Origin: a virus
Strand: one strand, 5' to 3'
Virus record (IMG/VR): IMGVR_UViG_3300047655_000011
Location: 1 to 52,084 of that record
DNA length: 52,084 nucleotides
This document shows positions 21,637-30,450 of this stretch, piece after piece (within the stretch, counting starts at the first letter, position 1; each line of letters starts with the position of its first letter). A program made the translations under genes and the position numbers. The notes below the pieces were generated by a model. That model saw only the letters and a program-made list of their open reading frames with translations. It did not search any database and was not told where the DNA came from.

Positions 21637-24600
21637 ATGAATTACAGAGACTATCTCGAACTCGAAACCACCCTCACCAGAAGGCTTGTAAAGGCATGGC
21701 GAGAGAATGCTGATCCTGTTTATGCTGAAATAGCCAAGGCAGTGCAGGATGGCCATTTCCAGATAGCCAAAGACTTAGTTCCCAGTCTTGATATGTTCCC
21801 TGTGGGGGAACAAAACCGGGAGTGGATACGAGCCATGTTAGCCTCGATAGCTACTTGGGGAGCCTCGAATGTGGTTGCTGACCCACATTTCAGTTTGCAG
21901 GGAAAGAATGGTCAGGTTCTGGACAACGTGGTTGATCTTACCCTCGCCTACCTAAAAGGAAATGCTACAGCCCAGGTGAGAGACCAGGCGTTGCAATCAA
22001 TTGCAGCCGCTGAAGGCAAGGTAGCCAAGAAAATCGATTTCAGCTTGCCTGAAGAGATGGCCGATATTGAGCCTAACGGCAAGTCTGATGACTTCAAGGC
22101 CATCGAGAAGCACATGGTGTTCCTTGCTGACCAAGCACTCAACACCTATCAGTTTGAGGCCGAGAAGTTCTACACCGCTACCAAGAACGATAAATGGCGG
22201 GTTACGTCAGCCCTACAAAAGGCCATACGGCGTGGGGACTTAGCCGAAGCAAGAAAGATGGCGGTAAAGGCTGTAGAGCTAGACAGCTATTATGCGTGGC
22301 GCAGGATGACAACCATAGCTGTTGAGGATGTTTCCTTTGGCAACTGCCCTGTTGTCGCTATGGTGCTGGCCACAAGTTCTAATATGGAAATCAGAAAGAA
22401 GCATGGCGATGGCAAGGTTGCTGCCTTCGTTGCAGAGCAGTTGGCAGGTTCCGTGAAGGACAGGATGGGTTGTGATGTAGCCTGCCTGGGGATTTATGGA
22501 GCAACCCTGCCCTTTTTAGGACTGGTAGAAAGCCTTGAGAAGGCGAGTAAAGAAGACCTTGCTGAAGAAGCTAGGGCCGAAGGCCCGGTGTTGAACAGAG
22601 CGTCAGCACTGAAGGTATTGTATGACAGGTGCAAGGTAGACAAAGATTGGACCCTGTATGCCGAGATGGTGCGCTCCTTCGAGCTTCCGCCACTGATGTC
22701 CTACATGGCGTTGAAGTCCAGCTATAAGGCGATTGATTCTTTGGCTGCTACCCTGCCACTTGCTGCGAAGATTGCCCGTGATTCCACTCAATTTAAGATC
22801 AGAAGAAATGAGCTTCCTGCTACCGAGCATGTTGGGGATTACCAGAGTGTAGCTTTCGACCAGTACACCCAGACAGGTAGGAGCAGTCTGGCCTATTTCT
22901 CGAAGGCGAGTGCTGGTGCAAGGCACTTTTTTAGTGAAAATGAAGTGACCAACAAGTGCGATGCCTTGGGAACAGTGCTGTTTAACACTGAAGGTAGTTT
23001 GCTTGATAGAGAGCTTGTTTTCGATCTTACTGATGTGATTCGGGAGAAGGTAGTCAAGATCGAGTATGTGAAGGTTGGCTTGCCTCTCGCTAAAGGGCAA
23101 GAGTTGGCTGCTGTGTTAAAGAGTGACTGCGAGATGTTACAGAAGGCTCGCACCAGAGTGTTTGAAAGGGAGCAAGCAGAGTACCTGGAGAAGCACCCTG
23201 AAACTGCCCAGCTTGAATTGTCGTTCAAGGCTGAGTACCAGTACGGCAGTACCCAGATTAACATTCACCCAGAGAGTGAAATGGCCCAGGAGATGGAGAG
23301 GTTGAAGGGGCTGATAGCCGACGAGGATTTGGCGGGTAAGGGAAAAGAGACTGAGAACCATGTAACGATTCGCTACGGCCTGGTTAGTGGCAAAGACGGC
23401 GTGCACGAGTATCTGAAGAAGCAAGGCCCGTTCGACATGGTGCTTGGCGGCATCACGGTATTCCCTGAATCAGAGCACAGTGATGGAGCCTGCCCTGTAG
23501 TGCTCGACATCAACGCGCCAGACCTTGAAAGAATGAATGCTGAATTGGCGAAAGCCGGGAAGTTTAAGGAAGCTGATTTCGAGTACCACCCCCATGCGAC
23601 ACTGGCCTATGTTAAGCCTGAAGTTGCTGATAAGTATAGACTTATGGGTGTGAATGGCCGGAAGTATTATCCGATTTCTGCTGTTATCTCGAACACCGAA
23701 GGAGAGCAGGAAGAGGTTCCGCTGTGTGGTGCAGCCAAGGCAGACGACAGCTACATCAAGCCTTTGGTAAGTTTTGGAGAAGATGGCGATGACCAGCTAC
23801 AGATGATCTCGTCGCTGAACTCCTCGCGCATGGCCTCTTGGGGTTTCATAGCTGAAGCAGACGCAAGAAACGTGAGAGAGTACACCTGGACAGAGCAGGA
23901 TGACTCACGCACTTGTGAGTTCTGCCGCATGATGCTCAACGAAGCACCAACGTTTCAGGTAGAGGATGCCCGCTCACTGGTGAACAGAGCTTTGGCCTGT
24001 ACTGACCCGAATGATCTAGCGACTATACAGCCCTGGCCAGACCAGTCTGATGATGCAATGGCTGAGTATGACGGTCTTGAAGACGAGGCTCTGGCCGATA
24101 AGTTGGCCGATCAGGGATTCCAAGTAGGGCCGTACCATCCTGGTTGCCGGGGGCACATGGCTATGGTTGCTGAAGAGGCTGAAGAAGCTGAACAGAACCC
24201 AGATATGCAGGTGCTGCCTGAGTATACTGCTACGCCTGACACCTTTGACGAGATGGGTATGGATGTTTCTGGTGAGGAAGCCGACAAGTGGAATTCTGCT
24301 ATTGGATTGAACCCCATGGATGTGTTGAGCACGCTTGCTGGCAAAGACGCTTCGGAGATGCTGGAGGATAAGCTGTCGTCTCTGATTTCCTTTGAGAAGA
24401 ATGGTGATGTTGCTGTATCCACTGAATTGGCTGATGACGCTGGTAACGTTGGCTTCAGCATGGACCCGATTACCGACAGGATGTATGTGGACAACATCGA
24501 CCTGGCGGAACAGGTCGCAGGCGAAGAAGGCGCTACATTAGAAGACGTGCTTGGGTCAATGATTGACATAGGCACCAGCGCCGGGGCAGGGAGTCTAACA

Positions 24601-24939
24601 ATGGAAATCTCAGAAGCCTCGGCTACTGCTCTAGGGAAGATGGGGTTTACTCCTAGTCCTTTGAAGTGGCAAACGATTCGTATGGATGCCCAAGACAAGT
24701 TAAATGGCCCTTTGAGAGATGCCGTGAAAGAGCTGTCTCCTGACGAGCAAACGACAATCTTTAGCTTGTTGGCGAGTAATGATGAGTCGAGTTTCTCTAC
24801 GCTGTGCCAGTTGCCTATAGAAGTATATGGCAAGCCTTTAGCAGAGCAGTTGTTTGGCGATTTGACTGGCCCTCTTAGCCTAGATTTGTCAGACGAAGAT
24901 GCGGTAGCTCAGGCGAAAGAGTATCTGGGGGGCGAATGA
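21637..24939 (+). CDS. Multidomain minor head protein with 2H phosphoesterase domain
   Basis: 1100 residues from ATG 21637. Residues about 185-250 (ALQKAIRRGDLAEA, then YYAWRRMTTIAVEDVSFGN) resemble the C-terminal helical region of RarA/MgsA clamp-loader-like proteins. Residues about 560-700 hold two H-x-T motifs, NHVTIRYG (H575) and HPHATLAYV (H653), the mark of 2H phosphoesterases. Residues about 745-845 (TWTEQDDSRTCEFC, then GPYHPGCRGHM) match the Mu gpF/SPP1 gp7 head-morphogenesis domain. The remaining 250 residues are acidic. The last domain predicts virion incorporation, so the enzyme domain may enter the cell with the DNA. 2H enzymes cleave cyclic or 2'-5' linked nucleotides; an anti-defence role is inference. 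Confidence 0.78.
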   Translation: MNYRDYLELETTLTRRLVKAWRENADPVYAEIAKAVQDGHFQIAKDLVPSLDMFPVGEQNREWIRAMLASIATWGASNVVADPHFSLQGKNGQVLDNVVDLTLAYLKGNATAQVRDQALQSIAAAEGKVAKKIDFSLPEEMADIEPNGKSDDFKAIEKHMVFLADQALNTYQFEAEKFYTATKNDKWRVTSALQKAIRRGDLAEARKMAVKAVELDSYYAWRRMTTIAVEDVSFGNCPVVAMVLATSSNMEIRKKHGDGKVAAFVAEQLAGSVKDRMGCDVACLGIYGATLPFLGLVESLEKASKEDLAEEARAEGPVLNRASALKVLYDRCKVDKDWTLYAEMVRSFELPPLMSYMALKSSYKAIDSLAATLPLAAKIARDSTQFKIRRNELPATEHVGDYQSVAFDQYTQTGRSSLAYFSKASAGARHFFSENEVTNKCDALGTVLFNTEGSLLDRELVFDLTDVIREKVVKIEYVKVGLPLAKGQELAAVLKSDCEMLQKARTRVFEREQAEYLEKHPETAQLELSFKAEYQYGSTQINIHPESEMAQEMERLKGLIADEDLAGKGKETENHVTIRYGLVSGKDGVHEYLKKQGPFDMVLGGITVFPESEHSDGACPVVLDINAPDLERMNAELAKAGKFKEADFEYHPHATLAYVKPEVADKYRLMGVNGRKYYPISAVISNTEGEQEEVPLCGAAKADDSYIKPLVSFGEDGDDQLQMISSLNSSRMASWGFIAEADARNVREYTWTEQDDSRTCEFCRMMLNEAPTFQVEDARSLVNRALACTDPNDLATIQPWPDQSDDAMAEYDGLEDEALADKLADQGFQVGPYHPGCRGHMAMVAEEAEEAEQNPDMQVLPEYTATPDTFDEMGMDVSGEEADKWNSAIGLNPMDVLSTLAGKDASEMLEDKLSSLISFEKNGDVAVSTELADDAGNVGFSMDPITDRMYVDNIDLAEQVAGEEGATLEDVLGSMIDIGTSAGAGSLTMEISEASATALGKMGFTPSPLKWQTIRMDAQDKLNGPLRDAVKELSPDEQTTIFSLLASNDESSFSTLCQLPIEVYGKPLAEQLFGDLTGPLSLDLSDEDAVAQAKEYLGGE
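21992..22005 (+). repeat. 14-bp palindromic repeat, site 11 (perfect)
   Basis: TGCAATCAATTGCA inside the minor head gene (encodes LQSIA). It is only 420 bp from site 10, the closest pair in the window. Confidence 0.92.
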
Positions 24940-25127
24940 AAAGGCCAAAGAGTCCGAAAGTAATAGATAATGTTGATAAAACTAGAAGCCTGTTTGCGGG
25001 CATTCACCAGAAGCAGGTGAACCCAGAAACAGTTAAGTCACGCTCTTTGTTCAGGTTAGTGGCAAACCACGGCATGTCCCATAAGAAGGCACGCAAATTG
25101 TTAGGTTTGCCTATAGAAAAGTTGTAG
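24936..25127 (+). CDS. Small basic helical protein
   Basis: 63 residues; ATG 24936 overlaps the preceding TGA. It is Lys/Arg-rich, with a C-terminal segment SRSLFRLVANHGMSHKKARKLLGLP that looks like a short helix-turn-helix. It could bind DNA or the inner head surface. No family recognised. Confidence 0.6.
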   Translation: MKRPKSPKVIDNVDKTRSLFAGIHQKQVNPETVKSRSLFRLVANHGMSHKKARKLLGLPIEKL

Positions 25128-25155
25128 TTGTCGATCAGACAGGTTATTCTGGAAG

Positions 25156-25169
25156 TGCAATTGATTGCA
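25156..25169 (-). repeat. 14-bp palindromic repeat, site 12 (perfect)
   Basis: TGCAATTGATTGCA, intergenic, 16 bases before the protease ATG at 25186. Confidence 0.92.
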
Positions 25170-25185
25170 CGGCCATCGAGTGACC

Positions 25186-25776
25186 ATGAGCGACAGAATT
25201 CCCACCGTAAAACTCGCCGCTGAAGACAGGCATCTCGTGTATGGTGAGGTGTATGCACCAGATCGCCCAGATGCCCAAGGGGAGTTCATGCGTGCGTCTG
25301 AGATTGAGAAGATGGCTCATGAGTTTGCCCGCAAGAATCAGATGGGACAGATTGACGTAATGCACGACAATGAAGTTGTAAATGGCGCTTCTGTCGTTGA
25401 ATCCTTTATTGCAAGGAAGGGTGATCCTGACTTTATTGAGGGTGCCTGGGTGGTCGGTGTGCATGTACCCGACGAAAAGCTCTGGCAACGCATAAAGAAA
25501 GGTGATATAAATGGATTCAGCATGGAAGCCCTAGTAAGCAGGCATCCACAGCAGGTTGAAGTTGAGATGCCCCCGGTGGTCCGGGGATTGACCAGCAAGA
25601 CAGAAGATCATACGCATGACTTCTATGTGAGCTATGATAGAGAAGGAAACTTCAAGGGTGGCACCACCAGCATGGTTGAAGGTCACAAGCACGACATCAT
25701 CGCTGGAACCCATACAGAGACGGTACGGGGTCATAGCCACCGTTTCAGTTCTGTAGATGATCTGAGGATTTTGTAA
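25186..25776 (+). CDS. XkdF-type prohead protease
   Basis: 196 residues from ATG 25186; the longer frame would begin inside the palindromic repeat. It follows the XkdF/S78-like pattern: VYGEVYAPDRPDAQGE, IDVMHDNEVV (H60), VVESFIA, GAWVVGVHVPDEKLW and INGFSMEAL (S112). H60 and S112 are the likely catalytic pair. The enzyme trims scaffold and capsid during head maturation. The C-terminus is His-rich (DHTHDF, GHKHD, HTETVRGHSHR), which may bind metal. It is fused by TAATG to the next gene, which continues the XkdF-type layout. Confidence 0.82.
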   Translation: MSDRIPTVKLAAEDRHLVYGEVYAPDRPDAQGEFMRASEIEKMAHEFARKNQMGQIDVMHDNEVVNGASVVESFIARKGDPDFIEGAWVVGVHVPDEKLWQRIKKGDINGFSMEALVSRHPQQVEVEMPPVVRGLTSKTEDHTHDFYVSYDREGNFKGGTTSMVEGHKHDIIAGTHTETVRGHSHRFSSVDDLRIL

Positions 25777-27671
25777 TGGCGCTGAGACTCAAGAGGAATC
25801 TGGCTGAATTGCGGGATGGTGATGTCCGGTTCATCTCTCTTGTTGACCGGGCCGCAACCAGAATGCCGTTTAGAGTGGTTAAGCGTCAGGGGGACGAAGA
25901 AATGATCGACTTGAGCGCGATTGGCAAAGGCAAGATCGTAAAGGGTGAGCAGGTTCAAGAACCTGAGAAGCCGTCAATAGCGGCTGTTGTCGTGTTCGAG
26001 CGCAAGGGTGATAGCGCCAATGCCAAGATCGCTGAAGCAATCAAGGCGGCTGGTCTGTCGATTGAACACGCCGTGAAGAACGAAGACAAGACCATCACTT
26101 ATATGCAGGCTGCTGAGATGCCGAAGGACGTGAAACTGGTTCGGCTGAGTGACCAAGTTCTTGTCGCCGTGAAGGGTTTCCAGCCAGGTGGAGAGGGCAA
26201 AGAGTCGGATTTTGCGTCGTCTGCGAATTCCTCTGGCTTCTACCAAGGTGTTGATTCCGCGCTGGACGTGCTGTTCAGCAAGATTTGTGCAGTGTTGCAG
26301 GATGCCACTGCCCCCAAAGACGCAGCTTCCAGCATCGATCAGCTTGTCGAAGGCTTTGGCGAGTACGTCAATGAACTGGTGACTAAGCTGCCCGCCGAAG
26401 CATTCAAGGCCGACATCTCTGTTCGTAGCACTATTGCGAAGGGTCTTGCATGGCTCGATGCGACCAAGAAGTTTGAAGCGGCCAAAACAGCTAAGAAGAT
26501 GGGCGGCATGAGTGTGGACGGCCAGACGGACAAGGATGCTGATGATCCCGATGGCGTGAACCTTTTGAGTCTGACCGTAACTGTACCAGAAGGTTTCACC
26601 GGGAACCCGGATGACTGGTCTGGCATGGAAGATGGCCAGGAAGAGACCAGCACATGGGTCGCAGATTCAACTAACAATCGGGGTCACCAAGACCCGTCGC
26701 AAGCGAAAAAGGGAGACATCATGAACCTTCAAGATTTGTTTAAGCAGCTTCAGACTAAGCCTGAAGGCTTTACTGATACCGATGGCGACTGGGCGGCCAT
26801 GAGTACAGGTGACAAGATGAGTTGGCTGGATGCCTCGTACAACAAGGCAAATGCGCAGGGCGCACAGGCTGACAAGAAGGATGTCGTAGAAGCTGCTCGT
26901 AAACTTGAACTTGTCCAAAAGGACTGGTCCGAGTGGAATGCAAATAGAGCCTCTAAAGCTGGTGCGTCTGCCGAGGAAGCCCACACATCTAGTGGGCACG
27001 AAAAAGCGGCTGCGTTTCATGCCGCTGCTGCTAACTATCATGAGGCCCAGGCAAATGCCACTACAGACCCAGACACTAAGCAAGCACACTTGGATGCTGC
27101 TGAGTTGCATAATGACGCCTATGATGCTCATAGCAGACAGGCAGACGAAGATCACTCTGCCCCTGGAGGCGGTAAGGGGTCTCAGGATGCCCAGGATGCC
27201 AGTGTTGATGCGAATGAGGCATCACGTAATCTGAAAGCCTATAAGAGGGAAGGCACGAGAGTAAAAACAGCCAAGAAGGATTGTGCGAAGTGCCACAAGA
27301 GTCCTTGTGAGTGCCCCGCTGCAAAGACTGGTGATGCTGTGAATGACGACACCAAGGATGAGCATGACGACAAGGCCGCTGATTCCAAGAAGCTGGACGC
27401 AGTTCTGGCTGGCCTCGCCACGCTGACGAACCAGGTGACAGAGAGTACCAAAAAGATGGCCGCTCTCGAAAGTAAAGTTGACACAGCCGTTCAGAAATCC
27501 GACAATGTTGAAAAGAAGCTCGGTACAACCGTTCTTGCGATGCCGAACAACGAAGACTTTCCAACGAACGGCGTGAAGGTTGTGAAGAAGGACAGTGATC
27601 CGCGCACCGGGAATTTTGACACAGCAATGCTTTCGCGGCGTCAGAAGAGGGAACAGTTGGCCAGCAAGTAA
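25776..27671 (+). CDS. Capsid scaffold-like protein
   Basis: 631 residues; ATG 25776 overlaps the protease stop. The beginning (VRFISLVDRAATRMPFRVVK) is the part that follows the protease in XkdF-type proteins. The middle holds LVQKDWSEWNANR, shared with the protein at 184-1572, then a His/Ala helical region (AAAFHAAAANYHEAQA). A Cys cluster, CAKCHKSPCEC, may bind zinc. The C-terminal part is a coiled-coil-like scaffold (LDAVLAGLATLTNQV) ending in a GNFDTAML-RRQ motif typical before capsid genes. The gene lies between protease and major capsid, so an internal scaffold removed by the protease is likely. Confidence 0.72.
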   Translation: MALRLKRNLAELRDGDVRFISLVDRAATRMPFRVVKRQGDEEMIDLSAIGKGKIVKGEQVQEPEKPSIAAVVVFERKGDSANAKIAEAIKAAGLSIEHAVKNEDKTITYMQAAEMPKDVKLVRLSDQVLVAVKGFQPGGEGKESDFASSANSSGFYQGVDSALDVLFSKICAVLQDATAPKDAASSIDQLVEGFGEYVNELVTKLPAEAFKADISVRSTIAKGLAWLDATKKFEAAKTAKKMGGMSVDGQTDKDADDPDGVNLLSLTVTVPEGFTGNPDDWSGMEDGQEETSTWVADSTNNRGHQDPSQAKKGDIMNLQDLFKQLQTKPEGFTDTDGDWAAMSTGDKMSWLDASYNKANAQGAQADKKDVVEAARKLELVQKDWSEWNANRASKAGASAEEAHTSSGHEKAAAFHAAAANYHEAQANATTDPDTKQAHLDAAELHNDAYDAHSRQADEDHSAPGGGKGSQDAQDASVDANEASRNLKAYKREGTRVKTAKKDCAKCHKSPCECPAAKTGDAVNDDTKDEHDDKAADSKKLDAVLAGLATLTNQVTESTKKMAALESKVDTAVQKSDNVEKKLGTTVLAMPNNEDFPTNGVKVVKKDSDPRTGNFDTAMLSRRQKREQLASK

Positions 27672-27693
27672 GCTGGGAAGACGAGCAACGGTT

Positions 27694-27707
27694 TGCAATC
27701 AGTTGCA
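27694..27707 (+). repeat. 14-bp palindromic repeat, site 13 (1 mismatch)
   Basis: TGCAATCAGTTGCA (A to G at position 9), intergenic, 23 bases before the major capsid ATG. Confidence 0.78.
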
Positions 27708-27730
27708 ATTTTTGGAGGCAGGAGCTAGAT

Positions 27731-28669
27731 ATGAATAACCAAGAGATTATCCAGAAGGCGGATTTTGCACTGGCTGATTTGCAAACGGCTGGTAAACTCA
27801 ACCCTGAGCAGACCGACCAGTTTATCCGCACGTTGATTGACCAGCCCACCATCCTGGCCACTTGCCGCACAGTTGCGATGAGTTCGCCTGAGATGAAGAT
27901 CAACAAGATCGGCTTCGGTAGCCGCATTCTTCAGGCCGCGACTGAGTACACCGCGCTGTCTGATGCACAGCGTGTGAAGCCTGACCTTGGTCAGATCATC
28001 CTGAATACTCAGGAAGTGATCGCTGAGATCAACCTGTCGTATGACGTGATCGAGGACAATATCGAGCGCGGCAACGTCAACGTGCCCCTGCAAACGGGCG
28101 CGGGTGGTCTTCATCAGACCATCGTTGATCTGATCGCAGAGCGTGCCGCTCTGGATTTGGAAGAGCTTGGCATCAAGGGCGACACGACCAGTACCGATCC
28201 GTATCTGGCCCTGAGCAATGGCTTCCTGAAGCTGGCCACTGCGAACGTTGCCAGTATCGGCGCGGCTTTTGACAAGAACGCGGTGAAGTCGGCTCTGAAG
28301 ACCATGCCTACCCGCTACCTGCGCAATCGTAGCTCGCTCGTTCACTTTGTTTCGGTGGACAACGAGACCGAAATGCGCGACCAGTACGCCAGCCGTCAGA
28401 CGGCAACTGGTGACCAGAACCTGGAAGGCTCGCTGCCACTGTATATCTTCGGCTCGAAGATTGCTCCGGTTGCGCTCATGCCTGGTGACCAGGGCCTGTT
28501 CACTGACCCGATGAACCTGGTGTTCGGCGTACAGCGCAACATTCAGATCGAGTACACGAAGGACATCCGGGCACGTTGCTTTGTGATCGTACTGACCGCT
28601 CGCGTGGCTTTCGCAATCGAGGAAGTCAATGCGATGGTGAAGTACACGGGTCTGGTAGGATCGCGGTAA
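27731..28669 (+). CDS. Major capsid protein
   Basis: 312 residues from ATG 27731, with GGAGGCAGGAG upstream. It begins with a helix (IIQKADFALADLQ), then a long region with INKIGFGSRILQAATEYTAL, a central IVDLIAERAALDLEELGIKGD helix typical of HK97-fold capsids, and a beta-rich end (FTDPMNLVFGVQRNIQIEY). Position after protease and scaffold, the strong terminator after it, and codon choice more biased than its neighbours (CTG, CGC, ATC) all fit a highly expressed capsid gene. Confidence 0.85.
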   Translation: MNNQEIIQKADFALADLQTAGKLNPEQTDQFIRTLIDQPTILATCRTVAMSSPEMKINKIGFGSRILQAATEYTALSDAQRVKPDLGQIILNTQEVIAEINLSYDVIEDNIERGNVNVPLQTGAGGLHQTIVDLIAERAALDLEELGIKGDTTSTDPYLALSNGFLKLATANVASIGAAFDKNAVKSALKTMPTRYLRNRSSLVHFVSVDNETEMRDQYASRQTATGDQNLEGSLPLYIFGSKIAPVALMPGDQGLFTDPMNLVFGVQRNIQIEYTKDIRARCFVIVLTARVAFAIEEVNAMVKYTGLVGSR

Positions 28670-28704
28670 CCAGTTGTACATGTTGTAATTGGCAGTACGG
28701 CACT

Positions 28705-28737
28705 GGGCGGGTCGCAGCTAGGCCCGCCCTATTTTTT
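28705..28737 (+). terminator. Rho-independent terminator after major capsid
   Basis: GGGCGGG 28705-28711 pairs with CCCGCCC 28723-28729, followed by TA and six T. A classic strong terminator. Confidence 0.92.
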
Positions 28738-28769
28738 CGAGTACAGACCCATGGATCATTGGAGGAGAA

Positions 28770-29210
28770 ATGGCTCTTAGTGTAGGTAGCAAAGAAGGCG
28801 CGTCACCAGAAAAGGCGACGAGTGGGCAGGCAAAGACTGAAACTGTTAAGGTCGAGCTTGCGCTGTACAACCGATACAACCGGCGCGGCACCCATTTTGA
28901 AAAGGGTGTTGTGTACAAGATGAGTACGAGGCAGGCTCTGGAACTACTGAGTGAGACTGACCACGGGCGGCAGATTTTCAAGCTCCATGCGAGCGCCAAG
29001 CCTGTCCAGAAGCCCAAAAACAAGAATCTCGATGAGACTGGCGCTGTGGACTTGTCCGCGAAGGACTTGAACAAGCCTACCGTTGATACGCCTGATGGCG
29101 ACAACAAGACCAAGGAAAATCGGATTGACATCGGTGATGAGTCCGAGATTCTTGAAGTTGTCCAGCAAATCGAGAAGGCCGCTGAATCTGCTGACGACGC
29201 AGAAGTGTAA
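28770..29210 (+). CDS. Hypothetical head-region protein
   Basis: 146 residues from ATG 28770 with GGAGGAG upstream. The N-terminal half has a compact segment VELALYNRYNRRGTHFEKGVV followed by a helix; the C-terminal half is acidic and low in complexity (DNKTKENRIDIGDESE). The gene lies between the capsid terminator and the connector gene, where small head-tail or decoration proteins usually occur. No family recognised. Confidence 0.65.
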   Translation: MALSVGSKEGASPEKATSGQAKTETVKVELALYNRYNRRGTHFEKGVVYKMSTRQALELLSETDHGRQIFKLHASAKPVQKPKNKNLDETGAVDLSAKDLNKPTVDTPDGDNKTKENRIDIGDESEILEVVQQIEKAAESADDAEV

Positions 29211-29221
29211 GGAAGGCAGTC

Positions 29222-30022
29222 ATGCCCCAACAATCGATGCCACTATACGTGAATCCTGATGATGTAATCGAAAGAATGCAGCTTCAGGGGAGCCTTGCTG
29301 GTGTTCAGGAGCTAGTAGAGTCCGCGATTGTTGGGGCACAACTGCATGTGCAGGGATGCATAGGGTCTGAGTTCGGTACTCAGGCGAGAAATGACCTGTT
29401 CTTTTGTGATGACGATGCTTTCTCTGGGATCAAGCCAGGTGGCATGTTCCGCCTAGAGCTTACGTCAGGTTTTGTTAGGCAGGACCAGCCCATCACTCTG
29501 AATTTTGGTAGTAACTGGATGATGACTGATGCCCAGACGGTTCCAAGTGGAACCTACCTGGTGGATTTTGATAAGGGGTATGTGCTGGTTGACGGCAAAC
29601 TGTATGCCAACAAGTTTGTGCAGGTAGGTTACACGTCAGGATTTCAGGCGTCTGTGCCGACACCAGCGTTGCCCGTAGGAGAAACCCCTACGGTGTATGA
29701 CCCTACACTTGTGTACGATCTCAACGATGTTGTGACCTATCAAGGAAACACCTTCATTTGTTCTACGCCGAGTGGGGTTGCAGGCACGCTTCCTACGGTG
29801 ATTGTGAATTGGACTCAGGTTGTGTACGGGCCAGAGCAGATTCCGCAGGATTTGTACGAAGGCATCATTTCGGATATTCCGGCGTTGCTGAATGCCGATG
29901 AGTCTACGAACAGGGCACAGCAAGCCGCGCTGATGTACAAAACGCTTTCGGATCACACCCAGATTTTGCTGAAGAAGTATTTTAGGCTGAAGGGCTTTAC
30001 GAACCGGCCAGTGAATGTATGA
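29222..30022 (+). CDS. Head-tail connector-like protein with carbohydrate-binding-like insertion
   Basis: 266 residues from ATG 29222. The N-terminal helix pair (LYVNPDDVIERMQLQG, LVESAIVGAQLHVQG) and C-terminal helices (IPQDLYEGIISDIPALL) fit gp6-type connectors, where the middle is usually a short loop. Here about 50 residues with the pattern VYDLNDVVTYQGNTFIC, then GTLPTVIVNW, resemble the chitin-binding CBM5/12 fold. Such a domain displayed at the neck could bind surface glycans. Position after capsid and before the tail-completion gene supports the connector role. The inserted-domain call rests on aromatic spacing only. Confidence 0.62.
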   Translation: MPQQSMPLYVNPDDVIERMQLQGSLAGVQELVESAIVGAQLHVQGCIGSEFGTQARNDLFFCDDDAFSGIKPGGMFRLELTSGFVRQDQPITLNFGSNWMMTDAQTVPSGTYLVDFDKGYVLVDGKLYANKFVQVGYTSGFQASVPTPALPVGETPTVYDPTLVYDLNDVVTYQGNTFICSTPSGVAGTLPTVIVNWTQVVYGPEQIPQDLYEGIISDIPALLNADESTNRAQQAALMYKTLSDHTQILLKKYFRLKGFTNRPVNV

Positions 30023-30450
30023 GCGACCTATTCAATGTCCAGGTAAAGGGGCTTGAGCAGCTAGATCGAGTTGAAGAAGCCTTGAATAAAGGCTTGAATA
30101 TTGACAAGATTCTGGATGAAGGCTCCGCTATCATCTTCAATCGCCTGAGAACAAGATTCTTGGAGGCTATGGACCCGTCAGGTGACCCGTGGGTTGTCTC
30201 TAAGGCTGCTGAGAAAAGAGCCGAGAGTGGGCGCGGTGGCTTGACGGGTTTTGACAGTGGAAACCTGTTTCATAGCTTGCAGTTGTTTAGGGATGCCGAC
30301 TGGGAGAGGTCCATTGGTACTGATGTAGATTATGGGCCTTATTTCCAGTGGGGGCCGCCAGTCAGATTGTTCTTGGGATTTGCCCCAGACGATGAGATGA
30401 TGATGGAGAGGCTGGTAGAGCAAAGGATCAGTGAGGTTCTAAATGGCTGA
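30019..30450 (+). CDS. Tail completion/virion morphogenesis protein (Mu gpG-like)
   Basis: 143 residues; ATG 30019 overlaps the previous TGA. The pattern RTRFLEAMDPSGDPW, then a Gly-rich FDSGNLFHSLQL and GTDVDYGPYFQWG, with VRLFLGFAPDDE near the end, fits phage virion-morphogenesis (gpG/HK97 gp10-like) proteins. These complete the tail or its junction with the head. It is followed by an 8-base overlap with the tail-terminator-like gene, as in other siphoviruses. Confidence 0.75.
   Translation: MSDLFNVQVKGLEQLDRVEEALNKGLNIDKILDEGSAIIFNRLRTRFLEAMDPSGDPWVVSKAAEKRAESGRGGLTGFDSGNLFHSLQLFRDADWERSIGTDVDYGPYFQWGPPVRLFLGFAPDDEMMMERLVEQRISEVLNG

Noticed and set aside
27725-28681. Long minus-strand reading frame (318 codons) opposite the major capsid gene
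   Set aside because: It is exactly antisense to a well-supported capsid gene, lacks a ribosome site and reads like a low-complexity shadow produced by biased codon use.
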